DNA of 60,000 nt, taken from the NCBI RefSeq assembly GCF_026151205.1, contig NC_087081.1:10977113-11037112 (forward strand), read 5' to 3'. The notes beneath the pieces were generated by a model. The model saw only the letters and a program-made list of their open reading frames with translations. It ran no database searches and had not been told where the DNA came from. Position numbers and translations under genes: made by a program. The DNA comes from Bolinopsis microptera. Lineage: Eukaryota; Ctenophora; Tentaculata; Lobata; Bolinopsidae. Below, one piece after another: positions 41,701 to 56,700 of the stretch (positions are counted from its first letter, which is position 1; each line of letters opens with the position of its first letter).

Positions 41701-44700
41701 CTTAAACGGACAAGATTAACAGAGTCGGACGATTTTTCTATAGTCATTCAGTATTTGTTTACAGTATTTGTTTACAGTATTTGTTTACAGTTTATTTTTT
41801 CATCTAATGTGCTATACAAGTTTTATTATTATTATCGTGTAGTGTCATTATTATAGGGAGTTTCTAGTTTTGTTTTGTTGATACTATCATATTTTTTTCT
41901 AGTGACGTGAGTAACAAGTAGTGACCCAAAAACTCTACTAGCAATTAGCAGAAAAATCACCGATAATAACTTGACTTTAAAATTCTGTTCAGTTTGAAGT
42001 CACAGTGCTATAGAAAGCACTGTGACGTCAAACTAAACAGAATTTTGGAGGCAACTGAACAGAATTTTGGAGGCAACTGCTAGAAGTAGAAGTACAGGAT
42101 TTGCTGACATTTTTGGGTTTATTTGCAAACTTGACATAAAATATGCACGTCGTTTCAACCTGAAATTAACAGTCGACTATTTCCTCAGACATCTTGTAGG
42201 TTGCAACATAGTAATGATCCAGCGTTGACACTTGACAGTTTAACACATTGCAACTGCAGGACGAAAATTAAAAAGAAGCGCTGAATTCCTTACGGACACC
42301 GTGATAAATACTACTAATATACTACTAATTACTACTAATATAATATACTAGACTAATATACTAGACGTATCATGATAATTAATCAAATTATGTGGCGTGA
42401 ATAATATTATTTCCCGGGTGTAAATAAATTGTTATTTTCTGAACTCTCTCAGGGGTAAACACTAAACACCGCGCAGGTGTTATCGTAGTATTTAAATGTC
42501 CCATTTTAAATACCTCTTTTTGGGCGTTTAGCTCGTTGTTAAATGTATTTGAGATGTCGTTTTGTTGACTTGAACGTTATCAAATTGTTTTTTTGTAGCT
42601 CCCCAATAATCAATATGTCCCATTTTAAATACCTCTTTTTGGGCGTTTCGATTTAGCTCGTTGTTAAATGCATTTGAGATGTCGTTTTGTTGTCTTAAAC
42701 GTTGCCAAATTTTTTAATACTCAAACTTATTTTGTTAAAAAAAGAGGGTACCGTTTAATCGCGTTTGTTAAAACGATAGATAAGAATAATTATGCTCTTT
42801 AATGTAGGTTAGATTACCAGTGCCCATAAGCTTAAATAATCAATTCTCCAAATTTATTTCATGGGATAAATATTTACAACTCATCCTGTTGGGCCGTCCC
42901 CAAAATATTCCTTGAAAAACTAGATGTCGTTCACCGCAGACATCTTCGCACTATTTTGAATATAAAGTACCTAGGAGTCATCTCCAACAAAAACTTGTAT
43001 AAACGCTGCAATGTTGAAAAAGTGGCCCGTAGTCGGTGGAGAATGTTAGGACATGTTTTTCGGGGTCATATTGACGGACCAGCGTTTTCTTCCCTCATTT
43101 TTGCCATCAATACACTGGACTTACCAGGGAGAAGAGGAAGACCCCAAAGCAATCTATTCTCGCTGATTGTGCATGATTTATGTAAAAGAAATCTTTATTT
43201 GAATAATATCTTTGACCTGCATTATCTCCGTAATTTGAGTTATGACAAGAGATATTGGCGGAAATTGCAATGAAGTTCTTTATTTTTAGTTCTTGTTTTA
43301 GGGAAAGATTAGACTTGGGCGTTGTTTTTTAACTATCCCTTGTTTAGAACTTTGATTTAATAGGATAAATATCCACTTTTTGCAATTGTTGACTGTAGAA
43401 CAAGTTGCAGATACACGTGAACATGTCTAATCACGGTATACTGCGGTTATAAAGACATAGCTGTGCGCTATCAACATCTTGTTAATTAATTGTAAAGCTC
43501 GTTCCAAAATATTGTCTTGTTTGACCAAACCTTTGAATGAAAAGTGGTAACCAGGGGTAACCACTAATATAATATAACCAGTGAATGCCGAGTTTTTTTC
43601 TTCACAAAACTTCTAATTATCACCCAAATGTTTGAGGAGGATGAGATTTGTAGCCCTAATATAAGCAACAAGTAACCATTGTACATTAACCACGCCTTTA
43701 AGTGTGCACTAACCGCGCCTTTAAGTGTACACTAACCGCGCCTTTAAGTTTGTACTAACCGTGCCTTTAAGTGTGCCTTAACCGTGCGTTATATCGACAG
43801 GTAACCGAATTGTTCAACATCAGTACTTTTATAAAAGCTATCCGTACTCCAAGATCTTTAATTACGTAATTTAGTTTGGGACCGACACCTGACAAGATTA
43901 TTGGCTAAATACCAGACGTGCCAATGTTGGTGGACTGGAGCTCAGATATATTGTAATAGACTCCGGTATTGACATTTAGTCGAGCCTAGCAAAGTCAACT
44001 ATCTCGATAATATGTGCCCTTGACCTCATACTTTCACTCAGTTGCTTTGACCTTATATAAAATAATCAGGCCACTAAATCTGTAGCTTCTTTTGACGTGT
44101 ACCTTCTTTAAATACTCTAGAAACAGTACATAAACAATGAACACCACAGTAAATCTTAAGTTCGTTTATTTGATCTTGTAGAAGTCGGATCAACACCAAA
44201 TAACTTACCTTCTAAGGTAAATATACTGTAAAATAATATACTGTAACATTAAGTTTAAATTAAGCTAATAATAAGTTAAATCTTTAATAAAAGTCTTGTG
44301 CGTGGGTAAGTTGTAACAGTTCTGGATAACATAACCTCTCAGATTGCTCACCCACCCAGTCACACACGTGCTCACTATTGATGAGTTTTGGTGCTCATTA
44401 TATTGAGTCTCTGTGGTTATCTTGCACGGTTAAACACTCTACATCTTATACACGGTACATCATCAGATTGTATCCTGTTTTTTGTTTTCAACAATACTTT
44501 TCTTTTTCTCGCACGGAGCTGAGTTTAATCAAATTAGGAGGCTCCTATGAACTGAACAATTTGACAGTTCGCCAAGTCTTGATTAATAAGATTAAATCTA
44601 AGAAGAGTTAGGTAAGAGTTAGGTAAGTCAGTCGTCAGTAGACAGACCAGGAGAGCTGGAGAAGGCGTCCTGCACCAGCAATGTAATCTTGCACGTCTGA

Positions 44701-47700
44701 TGGCACGGAGTATACGGACACGTTCATTTGCATGTCTTATTACATTATTAGGAAAACTTGAAGAGCTATCTATAGATTAATCTACAAGTAATTACAGCTA
44801 CAATACACTGCTCTAGAGCACCTGGACTGCTGGATATTTGTTAATTTAACCACTATTAGTTTGCTTTACGGTAGTTTGGGTGAGGTATCGTTGTGTTCAT
44901 CTTTAAGCAGAATGTTGAACTCAGATTAAGTAAACCTTGATTTTGATTATGTGCACGTTTGGATCATTTTATCTTATCCTTCATCCCAAGCATACGTATT
45001 TGTAGTCCATTGAGTATTAATATTATCTATTTATATTTGCAATAATTTATTAGATACGTGCGCCCATTCCCAAACAATAGTTTTACCTTATAATTTGCTG
45101 TTCTATTCGCATCATCATTGTATTTCATTATGGCTGGTCTCCCATACAGAGTGCGTATGATCTTATATATCATTCGATACCAAAGTTTACTTAATTAGTT
45201 AAGTGATTTTAATAAAAAATTAGGCCTTCAGACATCATTGAGTTCAACAGTGTTCTTTCGTGCTAGTTCTAATTTTAGACTTATGTAACATGGTTGGCCA
45301 TGTTACATGAATCGTTTAACAATATATATATTAATAAAATTATAATATATTTATAATATTATTATAATCAAATTCAAAACGAAGTCACTGACAGCACAGT
45401 CTGATTCATGACAGTGATCACATGAGATCAAATGACAGTGGTCACATTGATGTGCTCTTTATTTACTTGCTGCTCAAAGGTTACGTACTATTTGAGATCT
45501 ATTAGTATTCTGGGCACACAATACCATGAATGGGTTTCTAATAACGAAAAGCCGGTAACTGTTTTATTTGGTTATAAGAAACAGCTTAGTAGGTTTCAGA
45601 ACCATTGCAGGCCATGTTGTATTAACCTATGTTCCTGATGTTTCATATTACTATTTTAAGTCAGTAGTACCGTGCATTATAGAACCCCTCCCTCTCCGTA
45701 GCTATTGTGTAGAAATATAATACCCCGGCCCCGCCCCCACCCGCCCTCCCATGCCATACGTACTACCATGGGACCAATCCCTGGTTCTAATAGAAACCAC
45801 AGAATCTTACAGTCACAAAGCTTTTAGTCACAGTCACAAAGCTTTATTTAGTGTTTCCTTCATTTTAATTTTAATTTTATGGGGATACTTTTCGGGTCAC
45901 AGCTCAGAATCCGGACAAATTTTTGTGACATATTGTTTTAATTCAGCACAGCAATTACTAAATGGGTGGCCTTTAATGCCTCCAAAAGGAAACCATTCAA
46001 CAAAAAGAGAACTTGAACCGTGAATCGTGATCCTGATTCAAAAATTGCATTAGAAGTTACAAATAAAAGTCAAACGTCCAGGCTAGATGTTTGACTTTTA
46101 TTTGTAACTTTTAATGCAATTTTTGATGATCTAGCTGGATGATCCAGCTAGAGGTCGCATTGCTAACTTTCAGAAGCAACTAAAGAGAAGTATATTTTAT
46201 ATTGGGTTGATTTGTTGATCGGACTCCAAGTTTGTACAGTAGATTTAAAGTAGACTTTACAGTGGATTGCTCGCATTATATTTACGTTTGCTCATTTCGA
46301 TTTGAAGTTTTTTTCTCAAAAGTTCGGGAAGATGAGTAACATATTTGACAATTTCCATGGTGAATGCATTAAAGCTACTCTTTGATCAAAATATTAATAA
46401 ATTTGATTATTAAAATGCCATGCTAATAACTCAGTATCAGATATTTCTCGACCATTACAAATTTAATAGAGATAGATGAGTAGCCAGGATCAAGTCAGGA
46501 TCCATTAGTATGTCGAGACAACAGGAGTAGTAGTGATATAAATGATTATTATATTCCTCTAATATTATATATTTCGAACAGGGTTGCTGCTAATATCAAC
46601 CCCAGTCATCACCTGAACAAGGGAGATTTCAGAGTGGTGTCAAAGTGGTATCAAGCTACATCCATTGTCAATCATATCAAGTCAGCCGAGCAAGCTTTCG
46701 TTGAATAGAGCACAATAGGGTACTGTGACATTTTGTCACAGCTGACTGATTCAAATATTACCGATCATTCTGTTTCACTGCTGATCATGTTGCATGCTAC
46801 AGTTCAAATTGCTCTGAAGTTGTTGTTATTGTTGTAGTTGTTGATGTTGTTGTTATTGTTGTTATTGTTGATGTTATTGTTGTTATTGTTGTTGATGTTG
46901 TTGCTATACTTATTGTTGTTGTCAACTGCACTAGGGTCTTCCTTGGTTGGTAAGTTGTTGTTGTCAGGGCTAATATTTCCAAGCAGTTTAATTATCTTGA
47001 TTGTGGCATGACATGATATATCCTGTATCTGATGGTTTATTCTTGTTCTGCACAAGTAAGAAATATTGTGATCTTTCCAGGGTTGAGTCTCTTGGCTTGC
47101 AATCAAAATAAGTTCAAGTAATCTGGGAATTTTCCTGTGGCTAGAATTCTCAGGGACAAATGCCAAATGTCAGTTGGATAATTTCAGCTGTGATTACAGA
47201 GACAGCTTCACATTAGATGTCATCATTTCCCAAGCCGCTCCCGGTTTAATAATTAATTGGGGTTTCTGCAACCATTTTCACTTATATCTTGCAGTCTTAT
47301 GGGTTCGATTAAACTATACAGTATTAAAACATGGTATTGAACCATTACACGGTATTAATCCATTTAACCAAGATAATTTTTGCATCTTTGGCAAATTTGA
47401 TTAATATTGATAAATAGCCACTCACATGACAGTCAGTTGTAGCTGTTGACAAGTATCTATTAAGTGATTTTGTCGTTAGTTTTGAGAAATTAATCAGAAG
47501 TTTCCTGCCATTTCCACGTCAACCATCGCGTTAAATTTCTAGATTGTTTTTCAATATTCTCGTATGAGAAGTGTTAGAGTATTTATTTTCAGTTCATCAG
47601 CTTGGATTCGTTACATTGCAGTCAGTGTTAGGGAAACTTAACAATTTTGAAATTGTTTTTATAGAACCTTAGGGGGGGGGGGGGGGGGGGGGGGGTGGGG

Positions 47701-50700
47701 GACAAGGGGTATTTTTTGTGAAACTTGATTATTAGCTAGCAATTGACCAACAAACTAGCATCAGTGACCAAACTTTTGAGGGGGTTCCGACTTCTGGACC
47801 CCAACCACCCACCGTTGCCCTCGGTACAGCCACGCCCATTATTGGTCCCTTTTTGGCAACATGTCAACATGCCAAATGGCAAATACCCAGATCATAGGTG
47901 CTCTACTTGCAGTAGCTAGTGGTCTCCTGAACTTGTATATGATTTTTCATCCAGATTGGACAAAAAATGAGTTATCAGCCAAAAACCATTATATGACAAT
48001 ATTTGGGCATACGCACCAAATTTGATAGATTTTGGCCCATAAATTGGTAAAATATCAATATTTTTGAATTAGACTAACTTTATATGAAAGGTAAGCCTAA
48101 ACTATATATTATCTGTGAGTTATATCTTTATATCTTACCATTCGTAACCTTTTACTATTGCCTTTTTACAAAAGGGTGTGAATGGAAAAAATCGGCTTCC
48201 TGCAATAAGGCGGAAATGCGATTATTAGTCGATTCTGAAAATTTCATGCAAACATTTTGACTTAGTGATTGAGTTGTTTTGATTTTAATGAGATCAATTC
48301 CGCGAATATCGCGAAGCGAGATACTGGCAATTTTGTGGTCTTTTTTGTGGTCTTTTTGCTTTTAAACAGATATAAAGATTTTGGCAAGTTTCACAAAAAA
48401 AACAAAAAATACCCCTTGTCCCCCCCCCCCCCCCCCCCTAACATTGAATAACATTTTGAAAGCAATGTGTCAAGTATTTAAGCAAGGTGTTCATTAACAT
48501 GATAATTTAAGAGGTCGGCTGGTTCTGCTGTATCAGCATAGAATATGCTCACTATAACATCACAATATATATACATATCACCGGAGACTCGCGGGCGGAA
48601 CAAAATATTGCACGCGCACGCGCGTGCAATATTTCATATGTCCCGAGGGCGCTAGCCCGAGGAGGACATATTTTCGTATAGCACGGAGGGCCCATCGGGC
48701 CCGAGTGCTATACGATTTTTCCGCCCGCGGGTCGAGGTGATGTGGATTATATCCACCAGCGGGCGTATTACAGTTAATATATAATTTTATAAATAAACAA
48801 TGGAGCTTGTATAAAAGTCAACTATAGAAAAGGTCGCCACTAATTGTTGTAACCATGGTAACATGTCACGTGTTCAATGTAAGCCAATCATAAAGGGCTG
48901 TGTCGTATATAGGGGCTGGAGATGCACTGCATTCCTGGGCCGTGGGAATAATGAATGTAATGTCAGTGACGATGAATATCAATAATATAGGGGGATTATA
49001 GTGCTGATGTGTATTATGTAGTGTGTTATAATAACTTTGATATAAATCAAAGTATCATGTCATCTGTTCACGAGCTGCATGAGCAGCCCTACCGGACACA
49101 AAAATAAAATGTATATAATATAGTCAGTGTAATAAGGAATTTCACATGGAGACGATACAGAAACTGAAAATATTTTAGAGAACTCCGGGCTATATTGCTA
49201 CTGGTCAAATTAAATGTCACTTGTTAGCGGGCTATATCATGAGCGGGCTGTAGAGATATCGGGCCCTTTGACAGCGGGCTGGTGAGAGCCCGCTATGCGA
49301 AAAAGCGCACGCTGGTGGATATATTCCCATATTCCTCGCATTTATTTCACAATAGTCCGTACTCCGTTGCTGTCAATAGAAAACTTTGCACTTTACTGTC
49401 AGTCCAAATTGTAGTTGCAGACAAATAACGCATGTGCGAAATGTTTCAGGCCCCTGCCGCTGCAGCTGCCGGGTCTTGCACGTGACGTGTCTCGCACGTG
49501 ACGTGTCTCGCACGTGCAGACTGCAGATCACCACACAATGTATGCCTTGAACTCTAATTTCTAAACTGTATTCTACAGAAACTGCTTCTCAGACTCCAAC
49601 TGCGGGCAATTAACGGAGGCTTATCTTCCAATTATTGGACCAGTTTGATATCGATTGACGTCAGCTTAAGTTTATACGATGAACTTTTATTAGAGCTGGT
49701 CGATTAACAGACTGTGGTTAAGTTGTACTTGGGTAAGTCGTCAAAAATCATGAGCTTCTATTTGCGTGTTTTGGGAGTTAATACTATATTGGGGGTGGGG
49801 GAGGGGGGGGGGGGGGGGGGGATTACGTGTTTTTTTGTTTTTTGTTTTTTTCAAAAATTTACTTTTACCTTAACAAAAAAAGAAAAAATTGATTTTGAGC
49901 TATTTCGATTTTGAGCTATATTTTTATCATTTTATTGGTTTTTTCCCTTTTTTTCCCCCATTTTTTTCCCTTTTTTGTTTTTGTTTTTTTCAAAAAACTA
50001 CTTTTACCTTAACAAAAAAAAAATGTTATCCCCCCTACCCCTCCCCTATATTTTATTTAAACTTACAGAAGACCCACACTCTAAGAGATCTGGGATTAAT
50101 GGTGAAACTATGATTAATCACACTCTTAAATTGACGGAGATCGAATTAGGGGAATTAATGACAGAGCGATGGAATGAGCGGGATATTTCGTACAAATCTA
50201 TCTCAAATCTAGCGTAATATTGTATTATTCGTTTTAGTGCGGGAAGTCACTGACCAGTCACTAACCAGTCACTGACAGGTCACTGACCAGTCAGTGGTCA
50301 GCACACTCGGGTGCGACCCGACGCCAACTGAGTGGCTCCAGGGATATTAATAATGTTAATAGAGATATAACACGGGCAATATTCCCCGGAATATGCGCGG
50401 TATTTATAATAGGTGGGCACTGAGCGGGTAAAATTATAGTCTCGTATCAAGTTGCTAGATTCGATCAAATATCCACCTAAATCTATTAAATTAATTGTCT
50501 GCGAGATGCGTGGTTCTTTAATAATCATGTCTGAGATTGCCACTTAAATGTTAACACACTTTACTTATAATGCCCGTTACATTTTGTTTAACATGACAGT
50601 TTCGAGGTAGAACGATTCTTACTTCATGACATATGTCAGGTAGCTAAGAGACACACTTGCACTTCATTACTTTTTCATTAGCTTGATTGAAGAGCGGGGA

Positions 50701-53700
50701 AGGACAGGTATTTACCATCTAATCAGTCACGTGACAGTCACTTTCCATCAGTCACATGACAGTCATCTCGCAGACAGTCTGAGTCACTGATTCTAGTGTC
50801 CCGATGTCACTGTAAGTAAATGCAGTACTTTGACTTTACCAGGGGGAACTAAATGATGCTTGGTACTAGTGTACTGACTACTATATACTACTATACTGAT
50901 ATAGTAAAGCTCTTTATTTTGCGCTTTTAATGATTAATTCTTTGGTAGTGGTTTTTGCTTTTGTTGTACATTTGTGGGTGTTTACTGCGTTCTATTGGGG
51001 GGGGGGGGGGGGGGGGGATTCGATTGCGTTACTTCGTAGACCGTGGTGACTGGTCAGGTGGTGATATGAATATCGATAACTTGAAGTTCGAATTCGGTTA
51101 TAAAGGTCGAACTATCAGTTAATCAGCAAGTCTGCACAAGATGTCAAGATCTGCGTACTTCAGATTCTAGCTGTTGAACAAGAGTGTTGCTGCTAGATTA
51201 GCAAGTCTTGCGAGGGATGGCATCGGTCTTAAGGTAATTTTGTACCGTCTTGGCATTATCAAATTGTTGAATCTTCTCCTAAATGTAGCAATTGCGGGAA
51301 TTTTGCACACACTTAGAAGATTTCACAGACCTTCCAAAATCGATTTGTAACTTTTAAGGTTGGGGTGTATGGGTCCCTGGAGCAAAATTGCTCTAGAAGG
51401 GTTTCCCATCAGTTTCAGTCTGACAATGTTTCGGGGTGTTTCCCGGGACTGTGGACAACACATTCCTGAAGAGAAACCTTTGTTGTGAATTAATTCCCAG
51501 ATGCAGATGGTCCCATAAATTTCGATTCTAGCCCTAACTATTGAGCGAATGAAAATCCTCAGTTTACGTCATGCCTTGAAATGTTAGAGTATAACAGCTG
51601 TTTAGCTACAATATTGGCGCAGTAGCGTAATTTACTATTACAAATCAAGCTGGCGCTGACAGAACATCTCTGTGTGAGGCCTCTTTATAATTATAAAAAG
51701 TAACAGTTCCTCTGTACTGGTAAAGTACAGAAGATTACCTCTTTTACGATTTCGTGGATATACCAATTCGATTGGGGTAATATCTTGCCGTTAGAAATTC
51801 CAGACCTGCATATTATGAGGCATGGGCCGTAACGCGATACCAATCAAGACAAATTGTCTTAATTTGATCGTCTTCTTGAAAGTCAAAGTGTCACCATCAC
51901 CTATTTAACGATTGCCTGACATTGATGGGGCCCATTTTTGTTTAGAGCGGCATATTCAACCGAGGCAAAAATCCAATGATAAATTTCTAATAGTATAGAA
52001 TAGCTTAGAGTTAGTGAAGATTGCAGATTCGATAGCAGCGTTCAGTTTTGCACAATTAGTTATTTAGTTATTAGCACTGTCTTATAGATGTGATGATACT
52101 TTAACTGTAGTTAGATTGTCAATGGAATGTTAATTATGGTATGTACTTCAACTTGGGATGTAAATGTTGGAACATCAGATGCCGTGCGGTGCCACTTTGT
52201 CATCATAATTGAATTTCATAGGTAAAGTTTCTTATCCTCTTGCATGGAAAGTTTTCCCGTTCATTACAGTTGCAACGAACTCTGTAATTTCTCTATAAAC
52301 TTCTGGGAATAAGTATGTTTCTTTTTTCGCTCTCTTGAGTGGGTCGATTATTATTGACGAAATGATAGTCTCCACTCACTGTAAAGCAAAATACGGGTTG
52401 CGTTTTTATTTTAGTTTAATATTTGTATTTTTTAGGTACTTTTCACGTTATTGATAGTTATGTTGCATATATTATTATATCTATTTTAACTATTGTGTGT
52501 TGCAGCTACGTTCGTCCATGACAAAGGCCTATAGCCGAAACTTCGACAAAACATGGTGTATTTTCTTTTATGGAAACTCTAAATTCGTGCCTTAGTACAG
52601 ACAAATCCGTCTGAAAAAATCGATCTGCTGACACACGAAGCTTTCAGAGGATTTTTGACGTTTTTGAGTCCCATTAGATGCCCTTTATGGCTGACCAACT
52701 TTTCCAAACTTTTCCACTTGTCTTAAGGCCACTTTTTGCCACTTTACCACTTTTTACCACCTTTCTTGTTTGTCGAATATCTTTAGTTGTGAACATCGCA
52801 AAAGGTTGCAGATCAATCGAGTGTGTTCATATTATCAGGAAGAAAAACTTTTGTTCAACAATTTTTACGTCAGATAATAAGTTAATTGGATAATTATCAA
52901 TTAACTAATTAGCAAAATTCTAAAAAATTTTTATTGGCTTAAAATGATCGGAATAGCTTGAAACACGGAGAAAAGTATTTTTTAGAAAAACTTTGAAAAT
53001 TTTTCACTTACATTTTTTTTTCGAGACTTGAAAAAAATTTCGAAAATTCAAAATATTTTTTCCGCCAAAAGTGATCAAACCGCATGAAACACGGAGAAAA
53101 ATTCCTTTCAAAAAAACTTAGTGAATTTTTCGTTTCAAGAATACTTAAATCGCCAATATTTGTAGTTGGAGTTCAGTAAATCTCGGCAGATTTTAGTAAT
53201 CAGGAATTACTAAGTGAAGAGGTCTGAAACTGAAAAACGTTAACCATACGATCGCGCGGCGATATAAGAGTTTCATAAACTAATTTTCACAGAAACTGCA
53301 CCAATGGCACAGTCAAGATCGAAACGATAGCCTGCTGTACTGTCATTTTATTGATTTCAATGATGAATCAGTGGGGTTAAGATAATCACATTTGTAATAA
53401 ATAAACATCTCTGTACCGTCAATTGTGCTAATCTAAACCAGCCTACCTGTATTACCAGACCTCTTCTTTTCCTCGACAATCAAACCAAGTTGTTCATATC
53501 GCATTTGGTGGGTGATGTAAGTAGTAATACGCTTAGTCAATAAAGACACCGTGATTTTTATTAAAAGGAGATGATGAAGCAAGTATTCATAACACAAAGA
53601 AGAATGGTCGGTGGGAATTGGGACCCACTTAAATCACCTTAACACAGTGCCCTCAGTAATCCATCCTGTCATTAAAATTATTTGTTATATAGTATAGTGT

Positions 53701-56700
53701 TGAAAGTATTGAAACTAATAGGTACATATCGAGCTGTATTCAATCAGACTACGACACAATACGTGTATATTATATGGCTCTTAATGACTAATGAGGTTTA
53801 TGTAACGCTTTATACCGTGAGAAACCCGGTATAGAGACGTTTTAAAGTTTATCACGAAAACGTATACTTGGCCTCATGGCTCATTTACAGTTTGAAGAAG
53901 GCAAGAACAGATCAGGGAAACTAAGGAACAGCCAGGTCCAGGAAGCAAGTGTAAATACACCTTCCAACATCATGTCAACTGTGACTTGTATTGTATTGTT
54001 CTGCATACCGCTTCATTTACTATGCTGGATCGGTGGTTACCTCAAATCACCCCCATATGTCAGGGTCGGCTAAACGTAAAATCAGCAAGGGTAACATACT
54101 GGCAAGGGTAAGATGTAGATACGAATGACGGGCAAGGGGTAATAAAAAACCAGTAATAATTAATTCAGTGAAATGTTCCACGAGAGTCAGGATATTTTGG
54201 AAATTGCTAATAGAGACAGATCCTGATCAGGAAGGATTGTTAATGTTATTGAGGGTGTTGATTTGAAATCCGGACGTTGTGAGGTAAAAATACAGGTTCT
54301 TCCCGTAGGATATTCGGGGCCATGATGATCAGCTCAGGATTAATGTGGAGTTGAAAATTTAAGCTTTCTGGTCTTTTCTCGCATTCTTTGAGCTGTCAAA
54401 GAGCCATGAGGCCAAGTAGACGTTTTCGTGCTAAACTGTTAAACCTCTCCATACTGGGCCTCTCACTGGAGTAACGAGAAGTGTACGGTATAGAACGTTT
54501 CATATACCTCATTAAGGGCCATAATATAATATACACGTATTGCATTGTGTCGCATTGTGATTGAGTACAGCTCGATATGTATTACTACTTACATCACCCA
54601 CCAAATGCGATATGAACAACTTGGTTTGATTGTCGAGGAAAAGAAGAGGTCTGGTAATACAGGTAGGCTGGTTTAGATTAGCACAATTGACGGCACAGAG
54701 ATGTTTATTTATTACAAATGTGATTATCTTAACCCCACTGATTCATCATTGAAATCAATAAAATGACAGTACAGCAGGCTATCGTTTCGATATTGACTGT
54801 GCCATTGGTGCAGTTTCTGTGAAAATTAGTTTATGAAACTCTTATATCGCCGCGCGATCGTATGGTTAACGTTTTTCAGTGTCAGACCTCTTCACTTAGT
54901 AATTCCTGTTTACTAAAATCTGCCGAGATTTACTGAACTCCAACTACAAATATTGGCGATTTAAGTATTAAGTTTTTTTGAAAGGAATTTTTCTCCGTGT
55001 TTCATGCGGTTTGATCACTTTTGGCGGAAAAAATATTTTGAATTTTCGAAATTTTTTTCAAGTCTCGAAAAAAAAATGTAAGTGAAAAATTTTCAAAGTT
55101 TTTCTAAAAAATACTTTTCTCCGTGTTTCAAGCTATTCCGATCATTTTGAGCCAATAAAAAATTTTTAGAATTTTGCTAATTAGTTAATTGATAATTATC
55201 CAATTAACTTATTATCTGACGTAAAAATTGTTTGAACAAAAGTTTTTCTTCCTGATAATATGAACACACTCGATTGATCCGCAACCTTTTACGATGTTCA
55301 CAACTAAAGATATTCGACAAACAAGAAAGGTGGTAAAAAGTGGTAAAGTGGCAAAAAGTGGCCTTAAGACAAGTGGAAAAGTTTGGAAAAGTTGGTCAGC
55401 CATAAAGGGCACCTAATGGGACTCAAAAACGTCAAAAATCCTCTGAAAGCTTCGTGTGTCAGCAGATCGATTTTTTCAGACGGATTTGTCTGTACTACCT
55501 TGTAATCAATAGTTTGTAAATTAATTTAATAAAAAAATCGATATTTCCCTAGATCATGTTAGAAACGTTCGCAGCAGCAAATGTAACGATCATGCCAACT
55601 AACCTATCCTTGATAAATGACACGTTGCCTGGCAACAGTACCCCCCACGTGTTATTTGATCACGTGGTATATGGCACTAACGTGACAAATATCGCAAATG
55701 TGCTGGTACTGACAACGGCTACGAAAGGGTTGTTAATGTTCTACAATATTCTAGTCCTGGTTATTGGTGTGTTTGCGAACATTGGTGTGCTTTATCTTTC
55801 ACTCCGACACAGTAAGTTTATCTAGAATATCTGGCAAACTACAAATTCTGTATTTAATTGTATTTAAAACTAAACACAACATACATTATAACAATTGACC
55901 ACTACATAATAGTGTTGGTCATGACTCATGAATCAATTCAGTGTTAATCTTTAGATAAGGTCGTTGCTACACCCGAAAATTATAAACTATTTCAAGTCCT
56001 GTATCTGTCCCCACTACACTAACACTAACATTCCTTAAACTAACATTCCTTACCCCCAGGAGCCCTCGACATGGACAAAGTAACCCTGCTCTTCATCGAG
56101 AACCTAGCATTTGCAGACATAATAATCTCCCTATTCTTCTACACACCCATGCTGGCCACTGTCCCCTCTGGTATCTGGCTATTCGGGGAGGCTGCTTGCT
56201 GGTTCACCGGCTTCTTCAGCTCACACATTCCCTTTCTCGCGGAGATCCTGATCATCGTGTCTATATCTGTTTACCGGCTGTGGGTACTGAAGAAACCCCC
56301 TGCTGCTAGGAAACGAATCAATCTACGGCATGTCAAGATAGTTATTGGTTTCATCTGGTTGAGCACTTTTGTTCCTGTTGTCTTCTGGATAGGCTCAAAA
56401 GCGGAGTCGTTCTTCTTCACACGAGGTCTGATATGTTGGTCTTCAAACCACCTCCCCACATCCACTACCTTCACGTCAACCAAGGTATTCACTGTGTTCT
56501 ACGTGGCTATACCTATGATAACAGTCTTCATAGCTAACATTAAGATAATGTACACTATCATCCTTCATACGCTGAAAGCAGGTCGCTCTATCGTCCACCA
56601 CCTCCGAACTCTCCTTACAGTAAACCTTATCTGCTGGGCTCTCCTTATCTCGTATCTGCCTGTTTTCATCCTTATCATCCTTAAATCTACCGGAACTACT

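Noticed and set aside
46804-47166. Asn-rich frame of 120 codons
   Set aside because: The Asn run is the GTT/ATT microsatellite read on the minus strand; the rest has no domain.
52678-55412. [12 protein letters not shown] frames on both strands
   Set aside because: Same reason: they are the two arms of the palindrome.
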